Source: DATBGS01 sp036557885
GTDB lineage: Bacteria; Chloroflexota; Ktedonobacteria; Ktedonobacterales; DATBGS01
Direction of reading: 5' to 3'
NCBI GenBank assembly: GCA_036557885.1
Contig: DATBGS010000007.1
Coordinates: forward strand, 1 to 14,189
Length of the DNA stretch: 14,189 bases
Notes under the pieces: model-generated
What the model saw: the letters and a program-made list of their open reading frames with translations, nothing else
Database searches by the model: none
Told to the model about the DNA's origin: nothing
Translations under genes and position numbers: made by a program
Shown here: positions 6,977 through 14,092 of the stretch, piece by piece
How the letters are laid out: every line of letters begins with the position of its first letter
Position numbering within the stretch: position 1 is the first letter of the stretch

Positions 6977-8356
6977 ATGAAGCAGCATAACGTTCAGCTT
7001 ATCCTGCCCTGGCTGGCGCGTCTGGCCTCTGGCCTGGGCGCGCTGGTGCTGAGTCTGTTCTGGCCGCCCATCCTGAATTTCCACGCGGCGCGGCTGCCCG
7101 CGCTGGCGCTCGTCGCGCTGGGTCTGGCCGGGCTGATGCTGCCCCTCTTGCTGCGCGGCTGGCAGCGCGTGGCGCTACAGATCGTCGGCTTTGGGGTGCT
7201 CTGGGGCGTGGTTGGCTGGTGCGTGCTCTCGCAGCCCATCCCGCTCAATCGCCCGCTGGTGCTGGAGCAAAGCCTGCGCGCGCTGCCAGTCGTGGCAGCG
7301 GCGGGCGTGGTGGCGCTGCTGTTCGCGCCTGCCGCCTGGCAGCGCCGGGCGCTGCTGGCGCTGACGCTGCCGACGCTGTTGGCGCTGGGCATGGTGGCCT
7401 ATCGCACGCCGCCCAATGTGATTGACTTTCGCCCGTACTGGCTGGCGGTGGATTCACACGGCACGCTGTATGTCAGCGATGTCGAATCGCCCGTCATTCG
7501 CATCTTTGCGGCGGATGGCACGCTGCAAGCCAAGCTGCGCCCGCGCCTGAGTGCCCGCAAGGGACCGCCAGGGGTTGGCTTGAGTCCGCCTGGCCCCTGG
7601 AACGATCCGAACCGCCTGGGTGTGCCCAACCTCAACAGCCCCAATTCGGCGGGCTGGCTGCGTCCCTGGAAGCCCAATACCGATGAGTTTTTGTTTTGCG
7701 GGATGACGCTGGACCGGCAGGACCGGCTGTATGTGCTGGATTGGCTGGGCAACCAGATGCTGCGCTTTACGCCGGATGGCACGCTGGACGAGATGTGGCC
7801 GCTGCCCGCCGATTACGAGCCGTCCTTTGGCTGCCTCACCAGCGATGCCACGCGCCTGTATATCGGGGATGATCGCGGGCAGGTGCTCACCTACGATTTT
7901 ACCGGGCATCTGCTGGGCAGGGAGACGCTGCCCCAGGTTGGCACGCTGCGCGGCCTGAGCGCCGATGGCGCCGGGCATCTGTACGCGCTGCTGGATAATC
8001 AGGTCTGGCGCGAGACACTGGCAACGCGGGAAAGCATCCTCTGGAGCCTGCCAAAGCCGCAGGGCGCGCTGGGCTTCCCCTATGAGACGCTGCTGGCGCT
8101 CGGCAACGATCAACTGCTGGTCAGCGACCTGAACCACAACCGCTTGCTGCGCTACAGCGGCGAGGGGCGGCTGCTGGGGACGCTGGGCGGGCCGGGCAAT
8201 GCGCCGGGGCAGTTTAAGAGCATTGGCGCGCTGGCGCTGGGACCAGGCGAGCATCTTTATGTCACTGATTCCGATCATCGCGTGGTGCAGCGCATGACCA
8301 TGAATGGCACAGTGGACGGCCTGTATCGCGGGCCAGATGATGACGAGAATGATTGA
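6977..8356 (+). CDS. Membrane-anchored six-bladed NHL-type beta-propeller protein
   Basis: 459 aa. The N-terminal 145 residues are strongly hydrophobic with about five helices (8-30, 40-60, 64-84, 103-119, 124-142). The rest is a propeller of six NHL-like blades, each with the pattern of a core strand, (D)xxGxLYVxD and a closing strand: LYVSD (164-168), LYVLD (251-255), LYIGD (294-298), LYALL (335-339), LLVSD (380-384), LYVTD (427-431). This domain is probably on the outer face of the membrane and could bind a ligand or partner. No catalytic residues are apparent. A Pro/Gly/Asn-rich insertion (about 192-230) lies between blades 1 and 2. The ATG at 6977 has only a weak ribosome-binding site. 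It heads a tight cluster with the DinB-like gene (15-bp gap) and the MFS gene. Confidence 0.82.
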   Translation: MKQHNVQLILPWLARLASGLGALVLSLFWPPILNFHAARLPALALVALGLAGLMLPLLLRGWQRVALQIVGFGVLWGVVGWCVLSQPIPLNRPLVLEQSLRALPVVAAAGVVALLFAPAAWQRRALLALTLPTLLALGMVAYRTPPNVIDFRPYWLAVDSHGTLYVSDVESPVIRIFAADGTLQAKLRPRLSARKGPPGVGLSPPGPWNDPNRLGVPNLNSPNSAGWLRPWKPNTDEFLFCGMTLDRQDRLYVLDWLGNQMLRFTPDGTLDEMWPLPADYEPSFGCLTSDATRLYIGDDRGQVLTYDFTGHLLGRETLPQVGTLRGLSADGAGHLYALLDNQVWRETLATRESILWSLPKPQGALGFPYETLLALGNDQLLVSDLNHNRLLRYSGEGRLLGTLGGPGNAPGQFKSIGALALGPGEHLYVTDSDHRVVQRMTMNGTVDGLYRGPDDDEND

Positions 8357-8371
8357 GAGGGAGAAAACAGT

Positions 8372-8887
8372 ATGCCCCATCCACTCGTTGCGCAACTGCA
8401 TTTCACCCGGCGCGAATGGCTGCGTGCCCTGGAAGGCGTCTCTGATGCGGATGCCCGCCGCCGTTTTCCGCCAATGAACTGTATCAGTTGGATGATCGGC
8501 CATCTAGCCTCGCATGAGCATTATTGCTGGGTGCTGGAGGCGCAGCAGAAAAACGTCGCGCCAGAGTTAGAGGCTCTGGTTGGATATGAACAGCCAGCCA
8601 GCACGCCTCCGCTGGATGACATGTGGGCCGCGTGGCAGGCGGTGACACGCGCCGCCGATGACTATCTGGAAACGCTAACCACCGACAGCTTACAGACCTT
8701 CTTGCTGATTGATGGCAAGCCAGCGGAAGAAAATGTCGGCACCATGCTGCACCGCCTGATGTACCACTATTGGTATCATCTTGGTGAATCGCAAGCGGTT
8801 CGGCAACTGCTGGGGCACACGCGTCTCCCAGAATTTGTGGGCGATATTCAGGTCTATGCTCCCTATCGCCCCGAAGCTGGCGCATAA
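8372..8887 (+). CDS. DinB-superfamily protein
   Basis: 171-aa cytoplasmic protein of the DinB/YfiT four-helix-bundle superfamily, whose members usually bind a divalent metal through three histidines; many act as thiol-dependent transferases and many are uncharacterised. The expected pattern is present: ISWMIGHLASHEHYCW in the second helix (H44, with H48 also possible) and LMYHYWYHLGESQAVRQLLGH in the fourth (H132 and H136). The start is ATG 8372, preceded by GAGAGGGAG at good distance. It is 15 bp after the NHL-type gene, and only one base separates its stop from the MFS start, so the three are probably co-transcribed. The substrate is not predictable. Confidence 0.88.
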   Translation: MPHPLVAQLHFTRREWLRALEGVSDADARRRFPPMNCISWMIGHLASHEHYCWVLEAQQKNVAPELEALVGYEQPASTPPLDDMWAAWQAVTRAADDYLETLTTDSLQTFLLIDGKPAEENVGTMLHRLMYHYWYHLGESQAVRQLLGHTRLPEFVGDIQVYAPYRPEAGA

Positions 8888-8888
8888 G

Positions 8889-10115
8889 ATGGAAATAGGA
8901 AAGGAAGAAAAGCGTCCGCGCCCCGGCTGGCGCGCGGGCATCACGCGCGTGGTGGTCGTGCTGGGCGCGGCCAGCCTCTTTACCGACATCTCCAGTGAGA
9001 TGATCGCGCCGCTGCGCCTGCTTTTTCTGGTGCAGGTGCTGGGGACGCCGCTGATTCTGGCCGGGCTGATTGAAGGGCTTGCCGAGGGCGCCACCAGCAT
9101 CTTCAAGCTCTTTTCCGGGCGGCTGGCGGATACCGTCAGTCGGCGCGTGCCGCTGGTGGTTGCCGGAGTGACGCTTTCCAATTTGGTCAAGCCGCTGCTG
9201 GCGGTGGTGACAGGCTGGGCGCAGGCGCTGGGCATTGTCGTGCTGGACCGCACCGGCAAGGCGGTGCGTGGCAGCCCACGCGACGCGATGATTGCCGACG
9301 AAGCTCCCAAAGAGTATCGCGGCAAGGCGTTTGGCTTTCATCGCGGCATGGATACGCTGGGCGCGGCGATTGGCCCGCTGGCGGCGGCCTGGCTGCTGTT
9401 TCTGCACCCCGACGACCTGCGCGCCGTCTTTGCCTGGACACTGCTGCCGGGGCTGCTGGCAATTCTGGTGGTGGTGCTCTTTTTGCGCCCGCGCCGCGCC
9501 CAGCCCAGGGAGCAGCGCGACCTGGCCGCCGCGCCTGCCACTGGTTCGCTGGGCACGCGCTTCTGGCTGTTTCTGGTGGTTGCCACCGTCTTTGCGCTGG
9601 GCAATTCCGCCGACGCCTTCCTCTTTTTGCGCACCGAAGGGCTGGAGGAGTCGCTGGCCGCCGTGCCCATCATTTATTTCGGCTTTAATCTGGCGTATGC
9701 AGCGCTGGCAATCCCCCTGGGCGTGCTTTCTGACCGCTGGGGGCGCCTGCCGGTGCTGGCCGCCGGCTATGCCGCGTTTTCTCTCGTGTACCTGGGCTGG
9801 GCCACCGCCACACAGGGCTGGCACGCCTGGGGCCTCTTCCTGCTCTACGCCGTCTATTACGCCGCCACCGAGGGCGTGGCCCGCGCTTTTGTGGGCGATC
9901 TGGTGCCAAAGGCGCGGCGCGGCACCGCGCTGGGCTGGTTTAACGGGCTGACCGGCGCGGCGGCCATCCCCGCCAACCTGCTGGGCGGCTGGCTCTGGAT
10001 TCAATGGGGGCCAATTGCCACCTTTGGCCTGAGCGCCTGGGCCGGACTGGTCGCGCTGGGGCTGCTGCTGGCCTGGTGGCCCTGGCTCAGCCGCGCCAAG
10101 CCGCTTACCGTGTAG
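8889..10115 (+). CDS. MFS transporter (major facilitator superfamily)
   Basis: 408-aa integral membrane protein with about 11-12 helices. Motif A is clear in both halves: GRLADTVSRR (77-86) and GVLSDRWGRL (278-287). The segment LDRTGKAVRGSPRDAMIAD (119-137) followed by RGKAFGFHRGMDTLGA and the early TDISSEMI (32-39) mark a widespread but functionally uncharacterised MFS subfamily. Transport would be proton-coupled by analogy; the substrate is unknown. The ATG at 8889 overlaps nothing and begins one base after the DinB-like stop. There is no strong ribosome-binding site, so translation is probably coupled to the upstream gene. The frame extends upstream to 8781, but that portion reads through the DinB-like gene in another frame. 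The stop is followed at once by the repeat element at 10115. Confidence 0.9.
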   Translation: MEIGKEEKRPRPGWRAGITRVVVVLGAASLFTDISSEMIAPLRLLFLVQVLGTPLILAGLIEGLAEGATSIFKLFSGRLADTVSRRVPLVVAGVTLSNLVKPLLAVVTGWAQALGIVVLDRTGKAVRGSPRDAMIADEAPKEYRGKAFGFHRGMDTLGAAIGPLAAAWLLFLHPDDLRAVFAWTLLPGLLAILVVVLFLRPRRAQPREQRDLAAAPATGSLGTRFWLFLVVATVFALGNSADAFLFLRTEGLEESLAAVPIIYFGFNLAYAALAIPLGVLSDRWGRLPVLAAGYAAFSLVYLGWATATQGWHAWGLFLLYAVYYAATEGVARAFVGDLVPKARRGTALGWFNGLTGAAAIPANLLGGWLWIQWGPIATFGLSAWAGLVALGLLLAWWPWLSRAKPLTV

Positions 10116-10309
10116 CTGGCGGTTAAAACCGCGCCTATGGGCAGCGAAGCTGCCACCCCTCAATGCAGGGGCGCAGCAAAACACGCCTGCGCGGGTTGGG
10201 AAGAAGGCTGGCGTACCTGGGTGGGGAGTCCGCGAAGGCGGACTTGCCGTGCCCCTTTGTCTTGGGGGTGGCATCCGCAGATGCCCATAGCCGCGACTTT
10301 AGTCGCCAG
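10115..10309 (-). repeat. Dispersed hairpin-array element, copy B (inverted relative to copy A)
   Basis: This non-coding stretch matches the reverse complement of 2364-2580 in a colinear set of blocks, ending with GCTGGCGGTTAAAACC (10115-10130, exact) and starting with CTGGCGACTAAAG (10297-10309 read on the minus strand, exact). It is a series of short hairpins: GCGGTT/AACCGC (10119-10132), GGCAGC/GCTGCC (10140-10154), CCCC/GGGG (10156-10171), GTCCGC/GCGGAC (10228-10243), GGCATC/GATGCC (10270-10285) and GCGACT/AGTCGC (10293-10306). It starts within the stop codon of the MFS gene and may define that transcript's 3' end, although there is no T tract. No open reading frame worth naming lies in it. 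Confidence 0.75.
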
Positions 10310-10328
10310 GCTGCCCAGGCAAGGAGGC

Positions 10329-10358
10329 TTGACGCAGCGAGCCAGAGTCAGCTATACT
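10329..10358 (+). promoter_or_regulatory. Sigma-70-type promoter of the TIR-TPR gene
   Basis: TTGACG (10329-10334), an 18-base spacer and TATACT (10353-10358) make a good promoter. Transcription would begin near 10365 and leave about 30 bases before the ATG at 10396. It lies just outside repeat copy B. The same -10 hexamer is used at 13908 and 4493. Confidence 0.65.
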
Positions 10359-10395
10359 CGTGGCAGAATGCGCAGGATAGAGAAGGACGGCGACA

Positions 10396-11376
10396 ATGGC
10401 TCAAGCGACGCCTGCCCGCACCAAAGCCTTCATCTCCTATAGCCACAAGGACAAGGAGCACCTGGAGGAGCTTCAGGAGCATCTGAAGTTCTTGCAGCAT
10501 CGTGGCTTGATGGATGTGTTCTGGGCGGATACTGAGATCAAGCCTGGCGATGTCTGGCGCCAGCAAATCCAGGAAGCGATTGCCTCGGCGCGGGTGGCGC
10601 TCTTTCTGGTCAGTCCGGCATTCTTTGCTTCTGAGTTTATCCAGGGTCAGGAATTGCCGCCGCTGCTGGAAGCGGCTAGAGCGCATCAAACGCTGGTGCT
10701 TTCGGTCATTCTTCAGCCCAGTTTGTTCGAATATTCCGATCTGGCCGACTACCAGACGGTCAACAACCCCGGCAAGCCGCTTGCCGCGCTGCCTCTGGTG
10801 GAGCGCAACACCGTCTGGGTGCAGGTGGTCAAGAGCGTCATGGAGGCGCTTCAGCGCCCCCTGCGCCAATCCGACCCATCACCTGCTGCACCACCGCCAG
10901 CATCCCAGAAGACCAGAGAGCAGTGGCTGGCCGAGGGCAACGCGCACTGGAAGGCGCGGCGCTATGCTGAAGCGTTGACCGCGTTTGAGGAGACGCTGCG
11001 TCAGGACCCGGCTTCTGCCTTTGCCTGGAGCGGAAAAGGCAACGCTCTGCGCGACCTCAAGCGCCCGCAGGAAGCGCTGGCGGCGTATGAGGAAGCGCTG
11101 CGCCTGGATGCTGCCTCGGTCTTTGCCTGGAATGGCAAGGGCAACGCGCTCTGCGACCTGAAGCGCTTTGACGACGCATTGGCCGCCTATGAGCAGGCCT
11201 TACGCCTGGACTCCCGCTCTGTGTTTGCCTGGAATGGGAAGGGTAACGCCCTGCGTGATCTGAATCGCTACGTTGATGCAGTAGCAGCGTATGAACAAGC
11301 GCTGCGCCTGGACCCGAAATCTACTTTTGCGAGCAAGGGCAAAGCGCAAGCGCTCGAACGGTTAAACCAGCCGTGA
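10396..11376 (+). CDS. TIR-domain protein with four tetratricopeptide repeats
   Basis: 326-aa soluble protein. Residues 9-150 are a TIR domain: KAFISYSHKDKEHL (10-23, strand A and BB-type loop), FWADTEIKPGDVWRQQI (42-58), ALFLVSPAFFASEFI (68-82) and QELPPLLEAA (85-94). Glu86 sits where bacterial TIR NADases carry their catalytic Glu, so NAD+ cleavage or signalling is possible but unproven. A Pro/Ala linker (about 159-175) leads to four TPRs with exact 34-residue spacing (177-210, 211-244, 245-278, 279-312) and a short cap. The TPRs are unusually alike, with W-x-GKGNAL-x-DL and AYE-ALRLD in most. The ATG at 10396 has GAAGGA nine bases upstream. It lies 95 bp before the zinc-ribbon kinase gene, same strand. 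There is no signal peptide. TPRs probably bind a partner or drive oligomerisation. Confidence 0.9.
   Translation: MAQATPARTKAFISYSHKDKEHLEELQEHLKFLQHRGLMDVFWADTEIKPGDVWRQQIQEAIASARVALFLVSPAFFASEFIQGQELPPLLEAARAHQTLVLSVILQPSLFEYSDLADYQTVNNPGKPLAALPLVERNTVWVQVVKSVMEALQRPLRQSDPSPAAPPPASQKTREQWLAEGNAHWKARRYAEALTAFEETLRQDPASAFAWSGKGNALRDLKRPQEALAAYEEALRLDAASVFAWNGKGNALCDLKRFDDALAAYEQALRLDSRSVFAWNGKGNALRDLNRYVDAVAAYEQALRLDPKSTFASKGKAQALERLNQP
10924..11331 (+). repeat. Four tandem 102-bp units encoding the TPRs
   Basis: Within the TIR-TPR gene the codons for residues 177-312 form four in-frame 102-bp units. The last three are closest: each contains a Phe-Ala-Trp-(Asn/Ser)-Gly-Lys-Gly-Asn-Ala-Leu block and an Ala-Tyr-Glu-x-Ala-Leu-Arg-Leu-Asp block with similar DNA. 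Recent internal duplication is the simplest explanation, and copy number may vary between strains. Confidence 0.8.
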
Positions 11377-11471
11377 TGTGACATTTTGGCCGCCTTCAGC
11401 GTAATCTTTCATAGAGATGCAAGCTCAGCATTAGTCTATCTGCCCGGCCTTCTCTGCGAAAGGAGTGCGCA

Positions 11472-13742
11472 ATGGCCTCTTCTCCCCCGATTTACTGCCC
11501 CCTGTGTGGCGCGGTCAACCTGCCCGATGCGACATCATGCGTTTCCTGTGGGCACCCGCTGGCTTCGACTCCCAGCCAGCAATTGCTTGTGCCGTCCGCG
11601 CTGCTGCGCCAGCGCTACCGTATTCTGGGGCAGGCAGGCGCGGGCGGGTTTAGCACGGTCTATCGCGCTGAGGATACGCAGGTGCATCATCGCGTCGTGG
11701 CGGTGAAGGAGATCAGCCAGCGCCGGGAGACGCCAGAGGACGCGCAGAAAACGAGCGAGGCGTTCCAGCAAGAGGCGGTGCTGCTGGCGGGCCTGAGCCA
11801 TGCCAATCTGCCGCGCATCCATGATTACTTTCAGGAGGGCGGGCGCTGGTATCTGGTGATGGAGTTTCTGGCGGGGGAGACGCTGGAGGAGCGGCTGCGG
11901 CGCTCGCCGGGCGGGCGGCTGCCTGTGCCGGACGCGCTGGAGGTGGGCGTGCAACTGGCGACGGTGCTGGAGTATCTGCACACGCGCCAGCCGCCGATTA
12001 TTTTCCGCGATCTGAAGCCAGCCAATGTGATGCTGACGGCCCCGCTGCGCGCCTATCTGATTGATTTTGGGATTGCGCGGCTCTTTAAGCCGGGGCAGAG
12101 CAAGGATACGCTGGTGATTGGCACAATCGGCTATCTGGCGCCGGAAGGCTACGGCAAGGGGCAGACGACGCCGCGCTCCGACATCTACAGCCTGGGGGTG
12201 ACGCTGCATCAGATGTTGAGCGGCGCGGACCCGGCAGAAAAGCCGTTCCATGTGGCGCCGCTCCATTCGCCGGTGCCCCCGGCGCTGGCCGCGCTGGTGG
12301 CCGAGATGGTGGAGATGGAGGAGGGCCGCCGCCCGGCGACGATGACGCTGGTGAGGCAGCGCCTGCAACGGATGCTGGAGGGGCGCGCGGCCAACCCAAC
12401 GGATGTGCTGCCCAGGGGCATTGCCGCGCTTTCTCCAACGCAACCGCCCGACCAATCCATTCATCCCTACCCCTTAACCGCGCTGGGGCCGCAACTGGTG
12501 CAGGTTCCCCCCATGCCGCCGCCCATCCAGCCGCGCACTGGTGGGGTGTCGCGGCGCGCGGTGGCAGTTGGGCTGGGGCTGGGCGCGCTGGTGGTGGGCG
12601 TCGGTGTCGTGGGCATTCTGCGGCAGCGCACTACGCCAATAGTAGACGCGCCTCCGAATCCCACCACATCAGGCACGGAGTCCGGGTTCCAGGTGGCGCC
12701 AACGTCAACCATTCAATCCCCCACCACGCCCGCGCCGGGCCTGACACCTACTCCGACGCCCGATACACAGGGGACGGTGGCCTATCCGCCCTATCGTGCC
12801 CATGTTGGGCCGGTGCATTTTGTACTCTGGTCGCCCACCAATGGGCAGGAGATAGTCTCAACCAGTGTTGATGGCACGTTACAGGTTTGGAACCCTCAGA
12901 CGCTGAAGACTCGCATGGACCGCCTGGTGTATTGTCAGTCGCTGGGCTGGTCAGCAAATGGGCAATTTTTCGCATGTGGCCTCATGGATAACAGCGTCTT
13001 ACTCTGGAATGCTGTCACTGATACCATTGGCCTTGATTATCCTTCCCCACAGGGTAGCCTGGCAAAGCTGGCGGGGCTGTTTTCTGGCAAGGGCAGCGCC
13101 GCTCGTGGGATGTCCCCCAGAAACAAAAAAGCCGCCTTCGGTGGCGGTGGCGTGCAGGCGCTTTCCTGGTCGCCAGATAACAGCGAGATCGTCTCGGCGG
13201 GGAACAGCGGCACCATTCAGGTATGGGATGCAAGCAGCCTGAAGACCCGGCTCAGTTTTGGCGGCCAGACAACTGGCGTTTTCGCGCTGGCGTGGTCGCC
13301 GGATGGTAGCCACATTCTCTCTGGTGGCGCTGCACCGTACTCGCTCGCTCTGTGGGATGCAAGTTCTGGGAAGGGGGTTGCAGGCTATGGCGGCCATTCT
13401 GCTCCCGTGAACTCACTGGCGTGGTCGCCAAACGGAAAGCTGTTTGCTTCCGCCGGTAATGATGGCAGGGTGCTCGTCAGGGAGCCGTATGGTCTTCTGT
13501 TCTATGCCTACACAGGGCATTCCAGTGCTGTTTATAGTGTAGCCTGGTCGCCCGATGGCAAGCGGATTGCTTCCGCCAGCCAGGATGGGACTGTGCAGCT
13601 TTGGGATGCCACAACGGGCGCAAATGTCTTTACCTATCGCGGCCATACGGGGTCGGTGAACGCGGTGGCCTGGTCAAAAGATGGCAAGCATCTGGCTTCT
13701 GGCGGGGATGATAAGAGCGTGCAGGTGTGGGAAGCAAGATAG
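11472..13742 (+). CDS. Zinc-ribbon Ser/Thr protein kinase with a transmembrane helix and WD40 beta-propeller
   Basis: 756 aa. Order: zinc ribbon with C9, C12, C23, C26; Hanks-type kinase (about 49-303) with the glycine loop GQAGAGGFSTV (53-63), Lys79 in VAVKEI, Glu101 in the C helix, FRDLKPANVM (178-187; catalytic Asp180, Lys182, Asn185), DFG (198-200) and APE (223-225); Pro-rich linker; one membrane helix (about 362-383); Pro/Thr linker (389-432); then seven WD40 blades to the C terminus. The kinase would be cytoplasmic and the propeller external. The HRD His is Phe, a frequent variant in kinases of this style. About 45 residues (515-560, Gly/Ser/Lys-rich) are inserted between blades 2 and 3, and blade 5 ends in VREP rather than VWD. 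The ATG at 11472 has AAAGGAG six bases upstream. No clear promoter is seen in the 95-bp gap, so it may be read through from the TIR gene. Confidence 0.93.
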   Translation: MASSPPIYCPLCGAVNLPDATSCVSCGHPLASTPSQQLLVPSALLRQRYRILGQAGAGGFSTVYRAEDTQVHHRVVAVKEISQRRETPEDAQKTSEAFQQEAVLLAGLSHANLPRIHDYFQEGGRWYLVMEFLAGETLEERLRRSPGGRLPVPDALEVGVQLATVLEYLHTRQPPIIFRDLKPANVMLTAPLRAYLIDFGIARLFKPGQSKDTLVIGTIGYLAPEGYGKGQTTPRSDIYSLGVTLHQMLSGADPAEKPFHVAPLHSPVPPALAALVAEMVEMEEGRRPATMTLVRQRLQRMLEGRAANPTDVLPRGIAALSPTQPPDQSIHPYPLTALGPQLVQVPPMPPPIQPRTGGVSRRAVAVGLGLGALVVGVGVVGILRQRTTPIVDAPPNPTTSGTESGFQVAPTSTIQSPTTPAPGLTPTPTPDTQGTVAYPPYRAHVGPVHFVLWSPTNGQEIVSTSVDGTLQVWNPQTLKTRMDRLVYCQSLGWSANGQFFACGLMDNSVLLWNAVTDTIGLDYPSPQGSLAKLAGLFSGKGSAARGMSPRNKKAAFGGGGVQALSWSPDNSEIVSAGNSGTIQVWDASSLKTRLSFGGQTTGVFALAWSPDGSHILSGGAAPYSLALWDASSGKGVAGYGGHSAPVNSLAWSPNGKLFASAGNDGRVLVREPYGLLFYAYTGHSSAVYSVAWSPDGKRIASASQDGTVQLWDATTGANVFTYRGHTGSVNAVAWSKDGKHLASGGDDKSVQVWEAR

Positions 13743-13743
13743 C

Positions 13744-13760
13744 GCGGGCTGCCAGCCCGC
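13744..13760. terminator. GC-rich hairpin directly after the kinase stop codon
   Basis: GCGGGCT (13744-13750) and AGCCCGC (13754-13760) form a 7-bp stem with a three-base loop, one base after the stop codon ending at 13742. There is no T tract, so it would be a weak or factor-assisted terminator, or an exonuclease barrier for the long kinase mRNA. Confidence 0.35.
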
Positions 13761-13860
13761 CGGGGCGGGGCGGGGCCTGGCGCACTCACCGGGGCGGGGC
13801 GGGGCTACAAGCGCTCACCGGCTAGAAGCCGGTGCTACCCCAAAACAAAGGGGCGCGGCA
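13760..13860. repeat. GGGGC direct repeats and hairpins, third hairpin cluster
   Basis: A 17-base unit, CCGGGGCGGGGCGGGGC, occurs at 13760-13776 and again at 13789-13805, a 29-base period. Each holds three runs of four G, so a G-quadruplex is possible on the plus strand. Downstream are CACCGGCT/AGCCGGTG (13816-13823 with 13827-13834, loop AGA) and CCCC/GGGG (13838-13841 with 13850-13853), the latter followed by CGCGG much as CGCAG follows the corresponding hairpin in copy B. GGGGCTACAAGC at 13801-13812 is shared with the minus strand of 2217-2228. No gene is seen here. Confidence 0.75.
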
Positions 13861-13884
13861 AGTGGGGTGTGGCTCCTACGGGGC

Positions 13885-13913
13885 TTGACAGCGGCCAATT
13901 TTTCCAGTATACT
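13885..13913 (+). promoter_or_regulatory. Near-consensus sigma-70-type promoter
   Basis: TTGACA (13885-13890, perfect -35), exactly 17 bases of spacer, and TATACT (13908-13913, five of six for the -10). This is the best promoter in the window. Transcription would start about 13919-13921, giving a leader of about 170 bases before the ATG at 14093. Confidence 0.85.
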
Positions 13914-14007
13914 TGGTTGCAGAATCTAAACGGCACAGCGCGCTGCTGTATTCACAGAAGCGCGTGTTGACCACGAACCTGTCAGGAGGCAGGAGCGAGG
14001 CTGAGAG

Positions 14008-14058
14008 ATGGTATGCAGCATCTTCCAGACCGCTCTCCCAACCCCGTCCCCCTCCTGA
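14008..14058 (+). CDS. Possible 16-residue leader peptide (uORF) within the leader RNA
   Basis: ATG 14008 opens a reading frame for MVCSIFQTALPTPSPS and stops at TGA 14056-14058, inside the switching segment CCTCCTGA. GAGG at 13997-14000 is seven bases upstream and could serve as ribosome-binding site. A ribosome at the stop would cover the switch strand and so free the downstream ribosome-binding site. Three of the last six residues are Pro or lie next to Pro, but no obvious run of one regulatory amino acid is present. Short ATG frames occur by chance, so this is tentative. Confidence 0.25.
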   Translation: MVCSIFQTALPTPSPS

Positions 14059-14089
14059 CAGGTCAACACCACTCATCAGGAGGGTTTTT
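14050..14089 (+). terminator. Terminator-like / ribosome-binding-site-sequestering hairpin
   Basis: A 9-bp perfect stem, CCCTCCTGA (14050-14058) with TCAGGAGGG (14076-14084), has a 17-base loop and is followed immediately by five T (14085-14089). It ends only three bases before the ATG. It could stop transcription, block ribosome binding, or both, and its 5' arm is also needed by the upstream alternative stem. Confidence 0.6.
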
Positions 14090-14092
14090 CGT

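Larger units (their letters stand above)
13920..14092 (+). ncRNA. Structured 5' leader RNA with mutually exclusive stems (candidate riboswitch or attenuator)
   Basis: Elements in order: hairpin 1 with CGCGCT/AGCGCG (13939-13944, 13959-13964), a G-A mismatch, CTGT/ACAG and loop ATTC; a long-range stem with CCTGTCAGGAGG (13978-13989) exactly complementary to CCTCCTGACAGG (14051-14062), extended by GTTGA/TCAAC (13966-13970, 14063-14067) across a 7-base bulge; inside it GAGCG/CGCTC (13993-13997, 14030-14034, approximate register) and AGATG/CATCT (14006-14010, 14019-14023); finally CCCTCCTGA (14050-14058) with TCAGGAGGG (14076-14084), followed by TTTTT. The last stem and the long-range stem compete for the same CCTCCTGA. 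The final stem also hides the ribosome-binding site AGGAGG. No known riboswitch consensus was recognised by eye. The pairing is seen directly; regulation is inferred. Confidence 0.65.

Noticed and set aside
6356..7084. N-terminal extension of the four-helix protein on the minus strand
   Set aside because: It runs through two plus-strand genes, whereas ATG 6355 has a strong ribosome-binding site.
7454..8503. 349-codon minus-strand frame opposite the NHL-type gene
   Set aside because: Shadow of the propeller gene, with Gln/Ala/Arg-rich composition and no ribosome-binding site.
8484..10274. 596-codon minus-strand open frame opposite the DinB-like and MFS genes
   Set aside because: Low-complexity Arg/Gln/Pro/His composition typical of antisense frames in GC-rich DNA. 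The plus strand carries clear families.
11377..11471. Promoter for the kinase gene
   Set aside because: TTGGCC with TCATAG at 17 bases is too weak a match. Read-through from the TIR gene is as likely.
13744..13860. CRISPR array
   Set aside because: Only two copies of a 17-base GC-rich unit, with no regular spacers and no cas genes nearby.
13995..14007. GGCTGAGA-like sequence suggestive of a TPP riboswitch
   Set aside because: The other conserved TPP parts (ACCTGAT and GGGTAATGCCAGCG-like segments) are missing.
13920..14092. T-box leader
   Set aside because: The T-box core TGGNACCGCG and a recognisable specifier stem are absent, even though the terminator/antiterminator geometry is similar.
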